From Lonepinella koalarum (GTDB lineage Bacteria; Pseudomonadota; Gammaproteobacteria; Enterobacterales; Pasteurellaceae), in contig NZ_CP170642.1 in NCBI RefSeq assembly GCF_042926695.1, positions 2,170,001 to 2,234,000 of the forward strand: a DNA stretch of 64,000 nt, in the 5' to 3' direction. Within the stretch, counting starts at the first letter, position 1; each line of letters starts with the position of its first letter. This document shows, one piece after another, positions 1-7,911 of the stretch. Under the pieces are notes generated by a model that was not told the origin of the DNA, did no database searches, and was given only the letters and a program-made list of their open reading frames with translations. Made by a program: the position numbers and the translations under genes.

Positions 1-1844
1 ATGCGTGGCAAATTGATGCGAGTGAAATGAAGCAATATGTTCAAGAAGAATATGCTGAAATGTGGCATGCTCGCTTTAAAGTGGCTGGTGTGCCTGTTTT
101 CTATACGCCATATTTGCAATTACCATTGGGTGATCGTCGCCGTTCAGGCTTGTTAATTCCAAGTGCGGGAAGTTCAAGCCGTGACGGTTATTGGTATGCT
201 CAACCGATTTACTGGAATATTGCACCCAACTATGATGCGACCTTTACGCCTAAATACATGTCAGACCGTGGCTGGCAAATGAATGGCGAATTCCGTTATT
301 TAAATGCGTTGGGAGAAGGGAAACTTGCAGCCGAATATTTAGGTAAAGATCGTTACAATGAATACACAGGTTCGGATGAGGATAGAAAACGACATTTATT
401 TTACTGGGCGCATAATGCAAAGTTATGGGATAACTGGCGGTTAAATGTGGATTATACCAAAGTGAGTGATAAACGTTATTTCAGTGATTTTGATTCCGAT
501 TATGGGAGCAGTACCGACGGCTACGCCACTCAATATGCGCGCCTGTCTTATTATCAACCGAACTGGAATTTTGCCGTTTCTATTAAAAAATTCCAAGTGT
601 TTGATGATGTGGACATCGGACCATATCGTGCCTTACCACAAATTGATTTTAACTATTATAAGAATGGCTTAGCCAACGGTTGGGCAGATTTCAAATTATT
701 TGCTCAAGCGGTACATTTTGATAATGACAGTTCAAGTATGCCAACCGCATGGCGTTATCATGTGGAACCTAGTATTAATGTGCCATTCTCCAATCGTTAT
801 GGTAGTCTAAATATTGAAACTAAACTTTATGCCACCCATTATCAGCAAAAAGCAGGAACGGGAGAGGATGCGAATACGCAGGGTTCAGTAAATCGTGTGT
901 TACCGCAAGTCAAAGTAGATTTACAAACGGTATTAGCGAGCAAAGAAACCTTATTTAAAGGCTATATGCAAACTATTGAACCGCATGTGCAATATTTGTA
1001 TCGTCCGTATAAAGATCAAAGTAATATCGGTTCAAAACAGCATTCTAGTTATTTAGGGTTAGGTTATGATTCTGCTTTGTTACAACAAGATTATTATTCT
1101 TTATTCCGCGACCGTCGTTATAGTGGGTTAGATAGAATTGCGTCAGCTAATCAATTTACTTTGGGGGGAACAACCCGTTTTTATGATAAAAACTCAGAAG
1201 AACGGTTTAATTTGTCTTTAGGGCAAATTATTTATCTGAATAATTCTCGTATTGACGATACGACAGAAAATAGTACTACAGGGCGTTCGTCTTCTTGGGC
1301 CTTAGAAAGTAATTGGAAACTTAATGATAAATGGAATTGGAAAGGCAGTTATCAATATGATACGCGTTTAGATGCAACATCATTGATGAATTCTACCTTA
1401 GAATATAATCCAGAGCGTAATAATTTAGTGCAGTTGAATTATCGTTATGCGAGTAAGGAATATATTAACCAGAACTTGACTTCAAGTGTGAACCGTTACA
1501 ACCAAGATATTCAACAAGTTGGGGCTGTGGTGGCTTGGGAAGTAGCAGATAATTGGGCTGTGGTCGGTCGTTATTATCATGATGTTGCCTTAAACAAACC
1601 CGTAGAACAATATGCCGGCGTGCAATACAACAGCTGTTGTTGGGCTGTGGGCGTGGGTGTTCGTCGTTACTTGGTGAATGAAAACGCAAAACGTCAATAC
1701 AGTGGTGAAAAAGATACCTTGTACGATCACGGCATCGGCGTGACCTTTGAATTACGCGGCTTAGGTGGCAACGATCACCGTAGCGGTATTGTGCGGATGT
1801 TAGATAAAGGCATGTTGCCTTATATTAAATCACCAGAGTTGTAA
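1..1844 (+). CDS. lptD: LPS-assembly protein LptD (5'-truncated by window edge)
   Basis: LptD is the outer-membrane beta-barrel that, with lipoprotein LptE, inserts lipopolysaccharide/lipooligosaccharide into the outer leaflet. The frame is open from base 3 with no start, so about 613 C-terminal residues are present of a protein usually near 780; most of the N-terminal periplasmic domain lies outside the window. Visible marks are the block FYTPYLQLPLGDRRRSG at the entry to the barrel, many aromatic-rich alternating strands, and an adjacent Cys-Cys pair at bases 1635-1640 (NSCCWAVGVG). The equivalent pair in E. coli LptD forms the inter-domain disulfides needed for function. A hairpin terminator follows. 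Identification is confident from overall similarity. Confidence 0.96.
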   Translation, partial: AWQIDASEMKQYVQEEYAEMWHARFKVAGVPVFYTPYLQLPLGDRRRSGLLIPSAGSSSRDGYWYAQPIYWNIAPNYDATFTPKYMSDRGWQMNGEFRYLNALGEGKLAAEYLGKDRYNEYTGSDEDRKRHLFYWAHNAKLWDNWRLNVDYTKVSDKRYFSDFDSDYGSSTDGYATQYARLSYYQPNWNFAVSIKKFQVFDDVDIGPYRALPQIDFNYYKNGLANGWADFKLFAQAVHFDNDSSSMPTAWRYHVEPSINVPFSNRYGSLNIETKLYATHYQQKAGTGEDANTQGSVNRVLPQVKVDLQTVLASKETLFKGYMQTIEPHVQYLYRPYKDQSNIGSKQHSSYLGLGYDSALLQQDYYSLFRDRRYSGLDRIASANQFTLGGTTRFYDKNSEERFNLSLGQIIYLNNSRIDDTTENSTTGRSSSWALESNWKLNDKWNWKGSYQYDTRLDATSLMNSTLEYNPERNNLVQLNYRYASKEYINQNLTSSVNRYNQDIQQVGAVVAWEVADNWAVVGRYYHDVALNKPVEQYAGVQYNSCCWAVGVGVRRYLVNENAKRQYSGEKDTLYDHGIGVTFELRGLGGNDHRSGIVRMLDKGMLPYIKSPEL

Positions 1845-1885
1845 TGGGTGGCTACTCCGTTTTTTGAGCCATAACAGGGTCACTA

Positions 1886-1915
1886 AAGCGTAAGCTATTT
1901 TACGCTTATTTTTAG
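1886..1915 (+). terminator. Terminator after lptD
   Basis: A perfect 8-bp stem (AAGCGTAA, loop of 6, TTACGCTT) is followed by a T-rich run. It sits between lptD and the zinc-ribbon gene and probably ends lptD transcription. Confidence 0.65.
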
Positions 1916-1978
1916 TTATTGTGCAATTTTGGCTTTTGCTATAAGATTTTTGTCATATCAACCGAATTATTTATCATC

Positions 1979-2533
1979 ATGACAGAAACGCTTTTTCAAC
2001 ATCGTAAACAACCCGAAATCTGCCCGCAATGTGGTTCGCCATTACATATTCGGCAAGGTAAAAAAGGCTTGTTTTTAGGCTGTTCGGCTTATCCGCAGTG
2101 TGACTATTTAAAACCTTTGCAGGTACAATCTGAACATAAGATCTTAAAACAATTAACGGAAGTTTGTCCCCACTGTGGGCGTCCTTTACAAGTGAAACAA
2201 GGTAGTTTTGGCATTTTTATTGGGTGTAGTGGTTATCCTGATTGTCATTTTATTGTGCAAGAAAAACAAGATGAGCCTGAACAATCCTTTGCTTGTCCTG
2301 AATGTGGCAAAGGTCAGTTAGTCGCTCGGCGTGGGCGACAAGGTAAGACTTTTTATGCTTGTAATCAATTTCCCCGTTGTAAATTCACTTTAGCTGGTCA
2401 GCCTTATCAGGTTAGCTGTCCAAACTGCGGTGCAAATATCTCCAGTTTAAAAAAATCCAGCGAAACACACCGCACTTTTGTGTGTGCCAATCGGTTGTGT
2501 AAACACATCTTTGATGTGGAAATAGCGGATTAA
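1979..2533 (+). CDS. yrdD: Topoisomerase-type zinc-ribbon protein (YrdD-like)
   Basis: This 184-residue protein consists almost entirely of the C4 zinc-ribbon repeats found at the C-terminus of DNA topoisomerase I. Three clear units have the form CPxCG...GxFLGCSxYPxC (near residues 15-45, 70-95 and 113-142), and a fourth divergent CPNCG...C..C unit closes the protein. There is no topoisomerase catalytic domain, so it most likely binds nucleic acid as an accessory protein; its exact role is not established. An in-frame TTG 60 bases upstream would extend it, but the added residues are hydrophobic and unlike the family, so the ATG giving MTETLFQ is preferred. It converges on tusB with a gap of only five bases. 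Confidence 0.82.
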   Translation: MTETLFQHRKQPEICPQCGSPLHIRQGKKGLFLGCSAYPQCDYLKPLQVQSEHKILKQLTEVCPHCGRPLQVKQGSFGIFIGCSGYPDCHFIVQEKQDEPEQSFACPECGKGQLVARRGRQGKTFYACNQFPRCKFTLAGQPYQVSCPNCGANISSLKKSSETHRTFVCANRLCKHIFDVEIAD

Positions 2534-2538
2534 CTGGC

Positions 2539-2832
2539 TTACAAGGCAAATTGTGGCGAATATTGTTCCGTTAAGGTGACAAATTGTGTCATGTTAATGG
2601 GTTGAATATGATCCTTTAATAAGGTCAAATTCGGATGTTGTTGTAAATGGCGGGCGATCAAATCTTCTTGCATAACGTAACCCTTTTTGACGTGTTGCAA
2701 TAATGCAACTTGTTTCACCATTAATAATACCCCGTCGCCCCACAACACTACCGCATCTTGCTCGGTGAGTTGAGCAAAATAGCGTTGTAATTCAGTTGCA
2801 CTATATTGTGCATTGGAAAAGGTATAAAGCAT
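2539..2832 (-). CDS. tusB: tRNA 2-thiouridine synthesis protein TusB
   Basis: TusB is a subunit of the TusBCD hexamer that relays sulfur from TusA to TusE and then MnmA, for 2-thiolation of the wobble uridine in Lys, Glu and Gln tRNAs. The 97-residue length fits the family (about 95). TusB is the non-catalytic DsrH-type subunit. It follows tusC after a gap of ten bases and is last in the yheO-tusD-tusC-tusB unit, the same order as in E. coli. Assignment rests on length, order and weak DsrH-like sequence. Confidence 0.9.
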   Translation of the reverse strand: MLYTFSNAQYSATELQRYFAQLTEQDAVVLWGDGVLLMVKQVALLQHVKKGYVMQEDLIARHLQQHPNLTLLKDHIQPINMTQFVTLTEQYSPQFAL

Positions 2833-2842
2833 GGAGAATTCC

Positions 2843-3205
2843 TTAAAATGTTAATATTTTTTCCGCACTTTTTAATTTTTCGATCAGCGAAGTGCGGTCT
2901 ATTTTTTGGCAATTTATAATGAATTCAGCTTGATCTAAGCCGTATTGTTGCAAGGATTGTTGGCAGACAAAACGTTGTTCAATTTCGTATAAATCGAGTA
3001 ATTTAAAGGCGTGAATAAAATCTTTCTGCAGAATTAATTCGGGTTGTTGATCGGTTAGCAGATTGAATACACCATCATCTAAAAAAAATACCCCAATTTG
3101 GTCTTCTTCGCAAAAAGCAGACGCTGCCAGTACAGCATCTAAACCTTCTCGGCTAATGGCATTGCCGTGGGGCGCAGTTTTAAAGACAAAAGCCAGTTTA
3201 ATCAT
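2843..3205 (-). CDS. tusC: tRNA 2-thiouridine synthesis protein TusC
   Basis: TusC is the DsrF-type structural subunit of the TusBCD sulfur-relay complex in the cytoplasm. The protein has 120 residues, the usual length. The N-terminus (IKLAFVFKTAPHG) and the FFLDDGVFNLL segment are characteristic of the DsrE/DsrF fold. Its start overlaps the end of tusD by four bases, which suggests translational coupling. A copy of the DNA uptake signal (AAGTGCGGT) lies inside its 3' end near base 2890. Confidence 0.92.
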   Translation of the reverse strand: MIKLAFVFKTAPHGNAISREGLDAVLAASAFCEEDQIGVFFLDDGVFNLLTDQQPELILQKDFIHAFKLLDLYEIEQRFVCQQSLQQYGLDQAEFIINCQKIDRTSLIEKLKSAEKILTF

Positions 3206-3555
3206 AGGGTGATCACTCGGTCGGCTTGCAACATGGCTGCACTAAACTCCCCCAGACCGGCTAACACAAAATGTGGCGCCAAGTTCTGTTCAATAATACC
3301 ACGCCGTTGGCTAGCACTAATGCATAAATGCAGCGGGATTTGATATTGTTGGCTGAGTTGTTGCCATGCTTTTTGTAGGTTAAATTCATCATTGGCGGGG
3401 GATACGCAAGCATTGCCATTGCTGACACCTTGTTGGAAAAAGAAAATCTGGCTAATTTGATGACCTTTTTGCAATAAGGAGGTAGCAAATTGATAGGCGA
3501 AAAATGCCCCTTGTGAACCATAAACAGGGCTTTTGATGGCAAGTACATAGCGCAT
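3202..3555 (-). CDS. tusD: Sulfurtransferase subunit TusD
   Basis: TusD is the catalytic subunit of TusBCD. It accepts persulfide sulfur from TusA on an active cysteine and passes it to TusE for tRNA 2-thiouridine synthesis. The protein has 117 residues of DsrE fold. Cys78, in the stretch PLHLCISASQRRG, is at the same position as the catalytic Cys78 of E. coli TusD. It starts two bases after the yheO stop codon and overlaps tusC by four bases, so the genes form a tight operon. Confidence 0.93.
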   Translation of the reverse strand: MRYVLAIKSPVYGSQGAFFAYQFATSLLQKGHQISQIFFFQQGVSNGNACVSPANDEFNLQKAWQQLSQQYQIPLHLCISASQRRGIIEQNLAPHFVLAGLGEFSAAMLQADRVITL

Positions 3556-3556
3556 T

Positions 3557-4222
3557 TTAATCTTCGTTATCCTGTTTAATTTGGCGAATATAGAGATAGA
3601 CCGTATGGCGCGAAATATCTAAGCGTTCCGCTACTAAATTAATCGCATCTTTAATATCAAAAATGCCTTTTTCATACAAAGAAACAACAATTTGACGATT
3701 TTTATTATTGTTTGCCACGAGGCGATCCGCACTGATTTCTTCGATGGTTTTTTCCACGGTTTGTACCACCAAATCTTCCACCGAACTGGCGAAATTGACA
3801 GATGAGGTTTCATCGTGTTCAGGCGTTGGCATTAAGGTTTGTAGAAATTGTGAAACCGGTACATCTAAATTAATATTAATACACAATAAACCGATAATAC
3901 GTTGATTTTTGTTACGAATAGCAATGGTCACTGATTTCATTAATCCACTGCTTTTGGCTTTGGTAAAATAAGGTTTAGACACACTTTCATTCTTCATACT
4001 ATGCAGAGATTGTAGAGCACGATCGGTCATGGGTGAACCCACTTGACGGTTAGTATTGTGTCCATTGGCAATATAAATGGCAGAATGCTCAAAATCTTCT
4101 AGAGAGTGCAGCACAATTTCACAATGGTTTCCGATTAATGCACTCACACCATCTACTACGGCTTTGTAGGAAGTCAAAATCGTCCGATCTTCATCGGTGA
4201 AAGGGTGTTTCTCATTTAACAT
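3557..4222 (-). CDS. yheO: YheO-family PAS/HTH transcriptional regulator
   Basis: The 221-residue protein has a YheO-type PAS-like sensor domain in its first ~130 residues (LTSYKAVVDGVSALIGNHCEIVLHSLED) and a C-terminal helix-turn-helix (AINLVAERLDISRHTVYLYIRQIK, residues about 190-215). Members are putative transcriptional regulators; the ligand and targets are not known for this one. It is first in the unit with tusDCB, as in enterobacteria. A strong inverted-repeat terminator lies just upstream and insulates it from fkpA on the same strand. Confidence 0.88.
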   Translation of the reverse strand: MLNEKHPFTDEDRTILTSYKAVVDGVSALIGNHCEIVLHSLEDFEHSAIYIANGHNTNRQVGSPMTDRALQSLHSMKNESVSKPYFTKAKSSGLMKSVTIAIRNKNQRIIGLLCININLDVPVSQFLQTLMPTPEHDETSSVNFASSVEDLVVQTVEKTIEEISADRLVANNNKNRQIVVSLYEKGIFDIKDAINLVAERLDISRHTVYLYIRQIKQDNED

Positions 4223-4240
4223 GGTGATTTCTCAAATAAA

Positions 4241-4278
4241 TCACCGCACTTTTGTCTTTACTAACAAAAGTGCGGTGA
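4241..4278 (-). terminator. Terminator after fkpA made of two inverted uptake signals
   Basis: A perfect 15-bp stem (TCACCGCACTTTTGT against ACAAAAGTGCGGTGA) with an 8-base loop is built from two opposed copies of the uptake signal. On the minus strand it follows the fkpA stop codon and precedes ATTTATTT, so it should end fkpA transcription before yheO. Confidence 0.75.
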
Positions 4279-4287
4279 GAATTTTTG

Positions 4288-5058
4288 TTATTTCGCTGAG
4301 TTAGCCGGTGTTACATCTAACACTTCAAGTTCAAAATAAAGGGTCGAATTAGCCGGGATTTGTCCCATATCTTGTTCACCATAAGCCAACGCTGGTGGCA
4401 CCACTAATTCAATTTTTCCGCCTTTTTTGATTAGTTGTAAACCTTCAACCCAACCGGGGATTAATTGATTTAATACAAATTCAGCCGGTTCTCCACGTTC
4501 TAGCGAACTATCAAATACCGTACCATTGGTTAATTTTCCAGTGTAATGAACTTTGATCGTATCTTCTGGTTTGATAGGTTCACCATCACCAGCTTGTTCA
4601 ATGTGATAAAGTAACCCAGATTGGGTTTCTTGAACGCCTTCTTTTTTCTTGAAATCAGCAATAAATTTTGCACCGTCTTCTTGTGCTTTTTTCGCTTGTT
4701 CAGCCGCTTTCTTTTGCGATTCTGCTTTTAATGTTTCATCTAGCGCTTTTAAAGTATTGACGAGTTCCGGATTATTTAAATCCACTTTACCATCTAAGGT
4801 ATCTTTTAAACCAGATAATAATTTGTCTTGATCGTAAGTTATGAATTCTTTTTGAGCATCCATCACGCCTTTCAGATCAGTACCAAATAATACACCTACG
4901 GCATAGGAATTATCTTTCACATCACCACTCTCAGCTTGAGTTTGGGCTGGTTTTGCGGCATCTGTGGATGCAGCGGTTTGCTTTTCATTACAAGCGGTGG
5001 TGACTATTGCTGCACTAATTAATAGTGCAAGCATAGAAATTTTTTTGATTTTTAGCAT
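4288..5058 (-). CDS. fkpA: FKBP-type peptidyl-prolyl cis-trans isomerase FkpA
   Basis: FkpA is an envelope chaperone and proline isomerase that assists folding of secreted proteins. The 256-residue precursor has a signal peptide (MLKIKKISMLALLISAAIV), a helical N-terminal dimerisation domain (about residues 45-140) containing a Lys/Ala-rich helix, and a C-terminal FKBP domain (about 145-250) with the signature VHYTGKLTNGTVFDSS and PPALAYGE. The signal peptide ends in TTAC, so the cysteine may be lipid-modified, unlike soluble E. coli FkpA; the -3 residue is Thr, so this is uncertain. It is divergent from slyX, as in E. coli. Confidence 0.93.
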   Translation of the reverse strand: MLKIKKISMLALLISAAIVTTACNEKQTAASTDAAKPAQTQAESGDVKDNSYAVGVLFGTDLKGVMDAQKEFITYDQDKLLSGLKDTLDGKVDLNNPELVNTLKALDETLKAESQKKAAEQAKKAQEDGAKFIADFKKKEGVQETQSGLLYHIEQAGDGEPIKPEDTIKVHYTGKLTNGTVFDSSLERGEPAEFVLNQLIPGWVEGLQLIKKGGKIELVVPPALAYGEQDMGQIPANSTLYFELEVLDVTPANSAK

Positions 5059-5136
5059 GTGCTATCCTTTTATAGGTTAAAATAACGAGATTAGATTATA
5101 GTGCTTATGGCGTTTTGTCAAATAAAGAGAATGAAT

Positions 5137-5346
5137 ATGCAAATAGAAAAACGAATTGAAGAATTAGAAATGAAATTGACTTTTCAAGATAATTTATTAG
5201 ATGAGTTAAATCAGGCTTTGGTTGAACAACAATTTATGATCGATAAAATGCAAATACAATTACGCTATTTAGCAAATAAACTAAAAGATATGCAACCTTC
5301 AAATCTGGCAACCAGCGCAGAAGAAACGCCACCCCCACATTATTGA
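5137..5346 (+). CDS. slyX: SlyX family protein
   Basis: This is a small coiled-coil protein of 69 residues (MQIEKRIEELEMKL...PPPHY). The heptad-rich N-terminal two thirds and the conserved C-terminal PPPHY tail are typical of SlyX, whose function is unknown. The start at 5137 has the purine-rich AAAGAGA about six bases upstream. An ATG at 5131 and a GTG at 5101 are in frame but less well placed. It is transcribed away from fkpA, the usual arrangement. Confidence 0.85.
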   Translation: MQIEKRIEELEMKLTFQDNLLDELNQALVEQQFMIDKMQIQLRYLANKLKDMQPSNLATSAEETPPPHY

Positions 5347-5349
5347 TTA

Positions 5350-5365
5350 TGTGATCTTGCTCACG
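5350..5365 (+). promoter_or_regulatory. Candidate CRP site upstream of the DUF465 gene
   Basis: TGTGA-N6-TCACG lies 62 bases before the small gene at 5428. The left half matches the CRP consensus exactly and the right half differs at one base (G for A). A role in regulating the downstream gene is inferred. Confidence 0.45.
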
Positions 5366-5427
5366 GTTTTTAATTTTCTTTTCAATTACAATAGAGTTAA
5401 TCACTACAAACTATCAAGGAGAAAATT

Positions 5428-5643
5428 ATGTTTCCGGAATTTCGTGATTTAATTACCAAACTAAAAACTGAAGATGCTCACTTTGCGCGTTTGTTTGATG
5501 AACATAATGCGTTGGATCAGAGGATAAAAAATATTGAGAACAACATTGAACTGGCAACACCGACCGAAGTGGAAGATTTAAAAAAAGCCAAATTACGTTT
5601 AAAAGATGAAATGTACGCAATTTTAAAAAAGACAAGTGAATAA
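5428..5643 (+). CDS. DUF465 (YdcH-type) small protein
   Basis: This 71-residue acidic/basic coiled-coil protein (FRDLITKLKTEDAHFARLFDEHNALDQRIKNIE) matches the DUF465/YdcH family of small cytoplasmic proteins of unknown function. An AAGGAGA ribosome-binding site stands about seven bases before the ATG. A CRP-like site lies upstream and a strong terminator follows, so it appears to be a single-gene unit. Confidence 0.85.
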   Translation: MFPEFRDLITKLKTEDAHFARLFDEHNALDQRIKNIENNIELATPTEVEDLKKAKLRLKDEMYAILKKTSE

Positions 5644-5651
5644 TGTTAAGC

Positions 5652-5684
5652 AAAATAGTGCGGTGTTTTTCACCGCACTATTTT
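5652..5684. terminator. Bidirectional terminator between the DUF465 gene and asnC
   Basis: A perfect 14-bp stem (AAAATAGTGCGGTG against CACCGCACTATTTT) with a five-T loop separates two converging genes. Each arm has the uptake-signal core with T instead of A at the first base (TAGTGCGGT). A-rich and T-rich flanks fit termination in both directions. Confidence 0.85.
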
Positions 5685-5687
5685 ATA

Positions 5688-6140
5688 TTAAGGTTTAATA
5701 TCTCTTAAAATCGGATTTTGCATTGAAATTAAGGTTTCGGTGGATTGAATTTCATCAATTAATTGAATCTTAGTGGCGAGTACTTGATGTAATTCGGCAA
5801 TAGTATGGGTCATGACTTTGATGAAAATTGAATAGTTACCGGTGGTGTAATAGGCTTCGACTACTTCATCAAAACCTTTTAGTTTATGGATGACTTTATC
5901 GTAATCTTTGGCAGATTTTAGGATAATTCCGATAAAACAACACACGTCGTAACCTAATTTACGCTCATCAATGCGGACTTTCGTTCCCTCAATAATGCCA
6001 GATTGACGCATCTTTTCTACTCGAACATGAATGGTACCGGGGCTCACCCCAAATTTTTTTGCCATTTCAGCATAAGGCGTACGTGCATCTTGAGTTAAAA
6101 CACGCAAAATTTGTTGATCTAGTTGGTCGATGGTTTGCAT
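5688..6140 (-). CDS. asnC: Lrp/AsnC-family regulator AsnC
   Basis: AsnC is the asparagine-responsive regulator that activates asnA. The 150-residue protein has an N-terminal helix-turn-helix (residues about 5-55, MAKKFGVSPGTIHVRVEKMRQSGII) and a C-terminal RAM ligand-binding domain (VVEAYYTTGNYSIFIKVMT). It is divergent from asnA with a shared 180-base promoter region, as in E. coli and H. influenzae. The first-position context and 152-residue E. coli homologue support asnC rather than a generic Lrp. Confidence 0.93.
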   Translation of the reverse strand: MQTIDQLDQQILRVLTQDARTPYAEMAKKFGVSPGTIHVRVEKMRQSGIIEGTKVRIDERKLGYDVCCFIGIILKSAKDYDKVIHKLKGFDEVVEAYYTTGNYSIFIKVMTHTIAELHQVLATKIQLIDEIQSTETLISMQNPILRDIKP

Positions 6141-6320
6141 AATTTGTTCCTTATTAGATTTTTTCTAAAAAAACACATGTAAAATTGAATGTTTTAAGCA
6201 TTATACATAAAAATAGCAGAAATGTATTGAAATTTATGCTTGCTATATTAAATAATATGCAACAAGTGTTACGCACTGAGCGAAACCTTAATTAACAACA
6301 ATAAAGAGATATTTAAACAA

Positions 6321-7313
6321 ATGGAAAAATCATTTATTTTACAGCAACAAGAAATTAGCTTTGCTAAAAACACATTTACCGAAAAATTAGCTGAACATTT
6401 AGGTTTGGTAGAAGTTCAAGGTCCGATATTAAGTCAAGTCGGTAATGGTATTCAAGATAATTTATCTGGTAAAGAAAAAGCCGTTCAAGTAAATGTAAAA
6501 ATGATTGATGGGGCCTCTTTTGAAGTGGTGCATTCTCTTGCCAAGTGGAAACGTCATACCTTAGCTCGCTTCGGGTTTGCAGAAGGCGAGGGGTTGTTTG
6601 TGCATATGAAAGCATTACGTCCAGATGAAGATAGTTTAGATCAAACTCACTCAGTTTATGTCGATCAATGGGACTGGGAAAAAGTGATTCCGGCCGGTCG
6701 TCGTAATTTAGATTTCTTGAAAGAAACGGTGCGTTCAATTTATGCGGCTATTTTAGAAACTGAGAAAGCAGTAGATGAAAAATATGGCTTAAAATCGTTT
6801 TTACCAAAAGAAATTACATTTGTTCATTCTGAGGACTTAGTTAAACAATATCCGGGGATGACAGATAAACAACGTGAAAATGAAATTTGTAAAAAATATG
6901 GTGCCGTGTTTTTAATCGGTATCGGAGGGGAATTATCTGACGGTAAACCACATGATGTACGTGCTCCGGACTATGATGACTGGACAACGGTTTCAGAAGG
7001 TGAATACAAAGGGTTAAACGGCGATATTTTAGTCTGGAATCCAGTATTGGAACGCGCATTTGAACTTTCTTCCATGGGGATTCGGGTTGATGAAACGGCA
7101 TTGCGTAAACAATTAGCCATTACAGATGATGAGGGACGTTTAAAATTTGATTGGCATCAAGATTTAATTAATGGTCGCATGCCGTTATCTATCGGTGGGG
7201 GTATCGGTCAATCTCGTTTAGTGATGTTATTGTTACAAAAACACCATATTGGTGAAGTACAGTCTAGTGTATGGCCAAAAGATGTATTAGCTGAATTTAA
7301 AAATATTCTTTAA
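6321..7313 (+). CDS. asnA: Aspartate-ammonia ligase (asparagine synthetase A)
   Basis: AsnA makes asparagine from aspartate, ATP and free ammonia in the cytoplasm. The protein has 330 residues, identical in length to E. coli AsnA, and shows the class II aminoacyl-tRNA-synthetase-like fold motifs (VHSLAKWKRHTLARFG, RAPDYDDW, and the C-terminal SIGGGIGQSRL ATP-binding motif). It is divergent from asnC, its expected regulator. The ammonium-transport pair glnB-amtB follows on the same strand, which makes functional sense because AsnA uses ammonia directly. Confidence 0.97.
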   Translation: MEKSFILQQQEISFAKNTFTEKLAEHLGLVEVQGPILSQVGNGIQDNLSGKEKAVQVNVKMIDGASFEVVHSLAKWKRHTLARFGFAEGEGLFVHMKALRPDEDSLDQTHSVYVDQWDWEKVIPAGRRNLDFLKETVRSIYAAILETEKAVDEKYGLKSFLPKEITFVHSEDLVKQYPGMTDKQRENEICKKYGAVFLIGIGGELSDGKPHDVRAPDYDDWTTVSEGEYKGLNGDILVWNPVLERAFELSSMGIRVDETALRKQLAITDDEGRLKFDWHQDLINGRMPLSIGGGIGQSRLVMLLLQKHHIGEVQSSVWPKDVLAEFKNIL

Positions 7314-7363
7314 TACTAGAGCTTATCAATGAATAGCGATAATTTTAATTTGAATTAAGACTT

Positions 7364-7510
7364 CCGCTAAGGTCTGTTCTTTAGCGGTGGTCACCGTAAG
7401 GGAACAGATTTATCTCCAAAGATCTTTTCTTTTCCGATATCTGTTTTCTTTCATCACCCTAGTTATGCTTGTTAACTAACAACCTACTAGGGCTAGGTAT
7501 CTTTTACCTA
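7364..7510 (+). promoter_or_regulatory. Candidate structured RNA leader of glnB-amtB
   Basis: The 233-base gap between asnA and glnB is full of complementary segments. CCGCTAA (7364-7370) pairs with TTAGCGG (7381-7387). The TCTGTTC in that loop (7373-7379) can pair with GAACAGA at 7402-7408, which would form an H-type pseudoknot. AACAGAT (7404-7410) can instead pair with ATCTGTT (7439-7445) ahead of a T-rich stretch. Two further hairpins follow: CCCTAGT/ACTAGGG (7457-7492, with inner TTGTT/AACAA) and TAGGTA/TACCTA (7494-7510). I recognise no known riboswitch class; the pairing is by eye. Confidence 0.5.
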
Positions 7511-7546
7511 AAATTTACCTTTAGTTTTATCCACAGGAGGAATCAA

Positions 7547-7885
7547 ATGAAACAAATTACAGCAATTATTCAACCTTTTCGTTTAGATGATGTACGAGAT
7601 GCGTTAAGTGATATTGGTATTCAAGGTATGACCGTGCTTGAAGTGAAAGGTGTCGGCCGTCAAAAGGGGCATACGGAACTTTACCGTGGGGCAGAATACA
7701 TGATCGACTTTTTGCCTAAGATTCAAATAGATATTGTGATTACGGATGATATGGTAGAGCAAGTTATTGACGCCATTTGTTCGGCAGCGCAATCAGGTAA
7801 AATTGGTGATGGCAAGATTTTTGTTAAGCCAGTAGAACGGGTTATTCGTATTCGTACGGGTGAAATTGACGAAAGCGCGGTGTAA
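7547..7885 (+). CDS. glnB: Nitrogen regulatory protein P-II (GlnB/GlnK type)
   Basis: This PII signalling protein senses 2-oxoglutarate, ATP/ADP and nitrogen status. It has 112 residues, exactly the family length, with the T-loop motif GHTELYRGAEY carrying Tyr51 (the uridylylation site) and the C-terminal signatures TGKIGDGKIFV and VIRIRTGE. An AGGAGG ribosome-binding site six bases upstream fixes the ATG at 7547; a longer upstream frame has no such site. It is 26 bases from amtB. Sequence resembles GlnB, but pairing with amtB means it probably acts like GlnK, plugging the channel when nitrogen is ample. Confidence 0.95.
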   Translation: MKQITAIIQPFRLDDVRDALSDIGIQGMTVLEVKGVGRQKGHTELYRGAEYMIDFLPKIQIDIVITDDMVEQVIDAICSAAQSGKIGDGKIFVKPVERVIRIRTGEIDESAV

Positions 7886-7911
7886 ATTTTTTATTTTTCG
7901 GAGAACAAATT

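Noticed and set aside
1919..1978. TTG start extending the zinc-ribbon protein by 20 residues
   Set aside because: The added residues are hydrophobic and not in the family, and the region overlaps the lptD terminator.
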